Positions 5,147-8,079 of a DNA stretch of 8,079 nucleotides are shown one piece after another (the stretch's first letter is position 1; every line of letters begins with the position of its first letter). The stretch is from an archaeon (lineage in GTDB: Archaea; Methanobacteriota; Methanobacteria; Methanobacteriales; Methanobacteriaceae): NCBI GenBank assembly GCA_024409165.1, contig JAKSUE010000055.1:1-8079 (forward strand), in the 5' to 3' direction. The notes beneath the pieces are model-generated. The model made no database searches and had not been told where the DNA came from. It worked only from the letters and a program-made list of their open reading frames with translations. The translations under genes were made by a program, and so were the position numbers.

Positions 5147-5259
5147 TATTTTATCTAATTTATTTAGTATAATATTAAATATAATGTTTAGAATAATTTA
5201 AACCATTTATATTTTTTATTATTTTGTAAAATATTCAATTATACTTATTAATTATTACA

Positions 5260-5349
5260 ATATATTGATTAATTTAGATAATTTAAGTGTAGTTAATATT
5301 TAGATTAATGTTTTCAATTCTATTGATTATGTTAAATTAATCAATATAT
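5260..5349. repeat. Perfect 17-bp inverted repeat upstream of aIF2-gamma
   Basis: The 17 bases at 5260-5276 (ATATATTGATTAATTTA) are the exact reverse complement of 5333-5349, with 56 nt between. The right arm can also pair locally: TATTGATT (5321-5328) with AATCAATA (5339-5346), an 8-bp hairpin with a 10-nt loop, so two folds compete. The right arm includes a TATA-like AATATAT that would place a transcript start about 20 nt before the start codon. The repeat may therefore be an operator or promoter element rather than part of the mRNA. Confidence 0.6.
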
Positions 5350-5391
5350 CATTCTTATTAAATTATTTAAAAAAATTAAAAGGTGTAATCT

Positions 5392-6615
5392 GTGAAAGTA
5401 CAGTCTGATGTTAACATAGGACTTGTGGGTCATGTCGATCACGGTAAAACAACACTTACTAAAGCATTATCTGGTGTATGGACAGATACTCACAGTGAAG
5501 AAACAAAAAGAGGTATATCTATTCGTTTAGGATATGCAGATATTGAGTTTAGAAAATGTCCTAAATGTGATGAACCTTTCTGTTATACTACTGCTAAAGT
5601 ATGTGAACATTGTGGTAGTGAGACTGAAGTTATAAGAAAAGTTTCCTTTGTTGATGCTCCAGGACACGAAACCTTAATGGCAACTATGTTATCTGGTGCA
5701 GCAATTATGGATGGTGCAGTTTTAGTAATAGCTGCAAACGAAGAATGTCCACAACCTCAAACTAAAGAACATTTAATGGCTCTTGATGTAATTGGAGTTA
5801 AAGATGTTATTGTTGTTCAGAATAAAGTAGATATCGTACCTCGTGAACGTGCAATTGAAAGTTATAAAGAAATTAAAGAGTTTGTTAAAGGTACTTGTGC
5901 AGAAGATGCACCAATTATTCCTGTATCTGCTCAACAAGGTGCAAATATTGATATTCTTATTGAAGCAATTAATGATATTATTCAAAGTCCTGAAAAAGAC
6001 TTAGATAAACCTGCAAAAATGCATGTTGCAAGATCTTTTGATATTAACAAACCAGGGTCCCGTCCTAAAAAATTAAAAGGTGGAGTTATCGGTGGAAGTT
6101 TAGTCCAAGGTACTCTTAAATTAGGAGATATTATTGAAATTAGGCCTGGAATTAATGTTAAAGAAGGTAAGCAAAATAGATGGCTTAATCTTACCTCTGA
6201 AATTATTGGTTTAGAAGTTGGAGGAGAATCTGTTGAAGAAGTAGGTCCTGGTGGACTTATTGGTGTAGCTACTAAACTTGACCCTTCATTAACTAAAGCA
6301 GATTCATTATCTGGTTCTGTTGCTGGTGCTGAAGGTACTTTACCTGATGTTTTACACAGTTTTGAAATGAAAACAGAACTTTTAGACCGTGTTGTAGGTA
6401 CTAAAGAAGAAAAAGATGTTGCTCCAATTAAACTTAAAGAACCTTTAATGATTAACTGTGGTACAACCACTACTGTTGGTGTTGTTACTAAAGTTAAGAA
6501 AAATGTTACTGTTGCTTTAAAATTACCAGTTTGTGCTGATAAAGGTGATAGAGTAGCTTTATCCCGTAGAGTCGGTGCACGTTGGAGATTAATTGGTTTC
6601 GGTATTATTCAATAA
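5392..6615 (+). CDS. eif2g: Translation initiation factor aIF2, gamma subunit
   Basis: The gamma subunit is the GTP-binding core of aIF2, which carries methionyl initiator tRNA to the small subunit; in archaea it also protects mRNA 5' ends. The 407-aa length is typical. G1 is GHVDHGKT (13-20), switch I holds KRGISIRLGY (39-48), G3 is DAPGH (88-92), G4 is NKVD (144-147), and SAQQG follows as G5. A zinc knuckle inserted in the G domain has C56, C59, C71 and C74 intact. Domains II and III follow, with GGVIGGSLVQGTLKLGD and the conserved end RWRLIGFGII. GTG is the start; AGGTG at 5381-5385 lies six bases upstream. The alpha and beta subunit genes are not in this window. Confidence 0.97.
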   Translation: MKVQSDVNIGLVGHVDHGKTTLTKALSGVWTDTHSEETKRGISIRLGYADIEFRKCPKCDEPFCYTTAKVCEHCGSETEVIRKVSFVDAPGHETLMATMLSGAAIMDGAVLVIAANEECPQPQTKEHLMALDVIGVKDVIVVQNKVDIVPRERAIESYKEIKEFVKGTCAEDAPIIPVSAQQGANIDILIEAINDIIQSPEKDLDKPAKMHVARSFDINKPGSRPKKLKGGVIGGSLVQGTLKLGDIIEIRPGINVKEGKQNRWLNLTSEIIGLEVGGESVEEVGPGGLIGVATKLDPSLTKADSLSGSVAGAEGTLPDVLHSFEMKTELLDRVVGTKEEKDVAPIKLKEPLMINCGTTTTVGVVTKVKKNVTVALKLPVCADKGDRVALSRRVGARWRLIGFGIIQ

Positions 6616-6657
6616 ATTAGTATCATTTAACAGATTATAACACTTTTGATGGTTATT

Positions 6658-7062
6658 ATGGAATCAAAACAAGTAAAAGAAGTATTTATTGATACAAACT
6701 TCTTCTTACTTCCATTTCAATTTAATGTAGACATTCTTGAAGAATTTAAAATAAGATTACCTAATCATAAACTTGTAACTACTAAATTTGTTATTAGTGA
6801 ACTTAAAGGTTTAAAAAATAATAAAAACTCTAAAACAAGATTAGCTGCAAGTTTAGGTCTAAAAATAGCACAATCTGGCGAAATTGAAATTAGAGATATT
6901 CCATTAAATCAAGGTGAATTAGTTGATGATGCTTTAATTAGAGTAGCTGACATTTTAGCTACAAATGATATTGAACTTAGAAAAAAAGCTAAAAAAAATA
7001 ATTTAACAATTGTCTATCTAAGACAAAAACGTTATTTAGCTATTGATGGTGATGGCTATTAA
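6658..7062 (+). CDS. PIN-domain protein, probable endoribonuclease
   Basis: The 134-aa product is one PIN domain, a metal-dependent RNase fold. Expected acidic residues are present: D12 in FIDTNFF, E48 in VISELKGL, D90 or D91 in GELVDDALIRVA, and D104 in ATNDIELR. This pattern resembles archaeal single-domain PIN proteins related to the eukaryotic rRNA-processing factor Fcf1/Utp24 more than toxin VapC proteins. No antitoxin gene is adjacent. It follows aIF2-gamma by 42 nt and precedes Rpo7, a conserved position in related methanogens as I remember it, which argues for a housekeeping job such as rRNA or tRNA processing. No good SD is visible. ATG 6649 (three codons earlier) or TTG 6646 are alternative starts; 6658 is chosen because the PIN strand begins just after it. 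Substrate unknown. Confidence 0.85.
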   Translation: MESKQVKEVFIDTNFFLLPFQFNVDILEEFKIRLPNHKLVTTKFVISELKGLKNNKNSKTRLAASLGLKIAQSGEIEIRDIPLNQGELVDDALIRVADILATNDIELRKKAKKNNLTIVYLRQKRYLAIDGDGY

Positions 7063-7096
7063 CAATAATTGTTATTAAATTTTATTATTCGTAATG

Positions 7097-7136
7097 GTTA
7101 TTAATTAATAGTTAAATATTAATTATTAGTTATTAA
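7097..7136. repeat. GTTATTAA repeats in the PIN-rpo7 spacer
   Basis: GTTATTAA occurs three times in the 132-nt spacer (7071-7078, 7097-7104, 7129-7136), and a perfect 12-base palindrome TATTAATTAATA lies at 7099-7110. The stretch is A/T-only apart from these G residues. It probably contains the rpo7 promoter, but no single TATA box is convincing. Confidence 0.3.
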
Positions 7137-7183
7137 TTATTTAATTGATGTTGATCTGTAAATTTTAGATTATTAAATAAAAT

Positions 7184-7188
7184 GAGGG
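7184..7188 (+). promoter_or_regulatory. Shine-Dalgarno of rpo7, supports a TTG start
   Basis: GAGGG lies six bases before TTG 7195. It would be 15 bases from the in-frame ATG at 7204, which is too far. Together with the conserved MYY N-terminus of the family, this decides the TTG start. Confidence 0.75.
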
Positions 7189-7194
7189 ATTGTT

Positions 7195-7767
7195 TTGTAT
7201 TATATGGCAAAAATTGAGGACACAGTCAGAATCCCACCTTATAGATTCGATGAACCTCTTGAAGATGTAGCTATTGAAACCTTAAATGAAGATTACGCTG
7301 GTAATCTTGATAAAGATTTAGGTTTAATTATTAGTGTTGTAAGTATTGAAGAAATGGGCGAAGGAACTCTTATTATGGGTGATGGTGCAGCATATTATAG
7401 TGTTGTATTTAATGCTATTTTCTTTAAACCAGAACAACAAGAGATTATTGAAGGAGAAGTTATTGATATTAGGGAATTTGGTGCATTTGTAAGAATGGGT
7501 CCTATGGATGGTCTTATCCACGTATCTCAAGTTACAGATGATTATATTAATCACGACTCTAAAGGTGGATCTCTTATTGGTAAGGAATCTGGTAAAATTC
7601 TTAGTGAAGGGGATTTTGTTAGAGCAAGAATTGTTGCTTTAAGTATTAAAGGAAAATCCGTCAAAGAAAGTAGAATTGGACTTACTATGAGACAACCTAA
7701 TTTAGGTAAAGATGAATGGATTATTGCAGAAAAAAGAAAAGCTGCTGAAAGGAAGGCTAAAGCATGA
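7195..7767 (+). CDS. rpoE: RNA polymerase subunit Rpo7 (RpoE', RPB7 homologue)
   Basis: Rpo7 forms the polymerase stalk with Rpo4, binds emerging RNA and helps open-complex formation and termination. The 190-aa product has the family length. The N-terminal tip domain starts MYYMAKIEDTVRIPPYRFDE, where VRIPP and the following EPLEDVAIETLNE are conserved. An S1/OB domain begins near residue 82 with EIIEGEVIDIREFGAFVRMG (83-102), then DGLIHVSQV. The C-terminus is highly basic (EKRKAAERKAKA). TTG 7195 is the start: it has an SD at the right spacing, and archaeal homologues begin with MYY, whereas starting at ATG 7204 would remove that tip. The stop overlaps the ATG of spt4 (ATGA at 7764-7767), so the two are translationally coupled. 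The Rpo4 gene is not in the window. Confidence 0.95.
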   Translation: MYYMAKIEDTVRIPPYRFDEPLEDVAIETLNEDYAGNLDKDLGLIISVVSIEEMGEGTLIMGDGAAYYSVVFNAIFFKPEQQEIIEGEVIDIREFGAFVRMGPMDGLIHVSQVTDDYINHDSKGGSLIGKESGKILSEGDFVRARIVALSIKGKSVKESRIGLTMRQPNLGKDEWIIAEKRKAAERKAKA

Positions 7768-7940
7768 AAGCATGTACTCATTGTAGTAGATTAACTGAAA
7801 AAGAGCTTTGTCCAGTTTGTAAAAACCCTACTTCTTCTAATTGGAGTGGACTTTTAATTGTAACTGATCCTGAAAATTCCATTGTTGCTAAAGAATTGGG
7901 TATTGAACTTGCTGGAGAATACGCTTTAAGAGTAAGATAA
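7764..7940 (+). CDS. spt4: Transcription elongation factor Spt4 (RpoE'')
   Basis: Spt4 is the small partner of Spt5, the NusG homologue. Together they clamp the polymerase and raise processivity. The 58-aa product has the usual archaeal length. An N-terminal zinc ribbon has C4, C7, C16 and C19 (ACTHC, LCPVC). The conserved SSNWSGLLIVTDPENSIVAKELGI (24-47) is the Spt5-binding part. GGAAGG at 7751-7756, inside the rpo7 end, is seven bases upstream of the ATG, and the ATGA overlap adds coupling. The stop codon lies inside the left arm of a terminator-like hairpin. No Spt5 gene is in the window. Confidence 0.96.
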   Translation: MKACTHCSRLTEKELCPVCKNPTSSNWSGLLIVTDPENSIVAKELGIELAGEYALRVR

Positions 7941-7978
7941 TTTTATCTTACTTAATTTTATTTTTTTATTTTTATTAA
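7931..7978 (+). terminator. Hairpin plus T-rich tail ending the rpo7-spt4 transcript
   Basis: AGTAAGATAA (7931-7940) and TTATCTTACT (7943-7952) are perfect 10-base inverted arms around TT; a realistic loop would open the innermost pairs. A T-rich stretch with T7 at 7961-7967 follows. The left arm is the final codons of spt4 including its TAA. It most likely ends the transcription unit and may protect the mRNA 3' end. Confidence 0.65.
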
Positions 7979-8079
7979 TTTATTAATTAATTTATTAGTA
8001 TTAGTTTATTAGTCTAATAATATTTACTTATTTTATCTATTTTTCTAATTTTAGATCTAATTTTAAAGATAACTATATA
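7979..8079. other. AT-rich sequence after the spt4 terminator
   Basis: About 100 nt of nearly pure A/T with TTATTAGT/TTAATTTATT repeats. No coding start, SD or RNA gene is visible. The following gene lies beyond the window. Confidence 0.6.

Larger units (their letters stand above)
5045..5391. other. AT-rich gene-free spacer between rps6e and aIF2-gamma
   Basis: No coding region or RNA gene is recognisable. The first third carries two tandem hairpin-forming repeats (5071-5146) that look like terminators for rps6e. The last third carries a perfect 17-bp inverted repeat with a 56-nt spacer (5260-5349), three copies of TATTGATT or its complement, and the aIF2-gamma SD. The middle, about 5147-5259, is featureless A/T. 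Confidence 0.65.

Noticed and set aside
5982..6470. 162-codon open frame on the minus strand
   Set aside because: It lies wholly inside aIF2-gamma, whose motifs are intact. The reverse frame is a by-product of codon bias and has no SD or recognisable domain.
6646..7062. PIN protein as a VapC toxin of a toxin-antitoxin pair
   Set aside because: No small antitoxin gene lies next to it; its neighbours are aIF2-gamma and Rpo7, and the motif pattern suits housekeeping PIN proteins better.
7551..7781. Minus-strand frame spanning the rpo7-spt4 junction
   Set aside because: Both sense-strand genes are well supported across the whole region, and the reverse product resembles no protein I know.

Overview
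The window comes from a very AT-rich euryarchaeal methanogen of the order Methanobacteriales, most likely Methanobrevibacter with Methanosphaera as the alternative. The evidence is an HMf-type histone, eukaryote-like ribosomal proteins (L7Ae, S28e, L24e, S6e), the archaeal initiation factors aIF5B and aIF2-gamma, and the RNA polymerase/elongation subunits Rpo7 and Spt4. Spacers are almost pure A/T, and Shine-Dalgarno (SD) sites of the GGAGGTGAT type precede most genes. As I remember it, Methanothermobacter carries essentially the same gene order, so this is a conserved housekeeping block. I see no mobile element, CRISPR array, tRNA or rRNA.

Layout, all genes on the + strand: (1) 1-352, an AT-rich leader with one dyad and a TATA-like box; (2) a 65-aa histone at 353-550, followed by a terminator hairpin; (3) a 761-nt gene-free spacer with a second hairpin/T-tract and a weakly structured stretch; (4) a translation operon rpl7ae - rps28e - rpl24e - ndk - aIF5B (1312-4500), in which rpl24e and ndk share ATGA; (5) a short spacer carrying repeated copies of the aIF5B gene tail, then rps6e (TTG start, 4652-5044); (6) a 347-nt spacer with tandem hairpin repeats and a perfect 17-bp inverted repeat; (7) aIF2-gamma (GTG start), a PIN-domain protein, Rpo7 (TTG start) and Spt4, the last two sharing ATGA; (8) a terminator hairpin that contains the Spt4 stop codon, then AT-rich sequence to the end.

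The genes supply parts for making and running ribosomes (four r-proteins and two initiation GTPases, with NDK able to supply GTP), RNA processing (L7Ae; probably the PIN protein) and transcription (Rpo7, Spt4, histone). No accessory gene system is present. The most interesting signals are non-coding: a probable kink-turn in the leader of the gene for the kink-turn-binding protein L7Ae, repetition of the aIF5B 3' end next to rps6e, a long inverted repeat upstream of aIF2-gamma, and an intergenic TATTGATT motif. The histone also shows a charge-swapped stacking pair and a short C-terminus. All structures and repeats were read by eye; none was computed.
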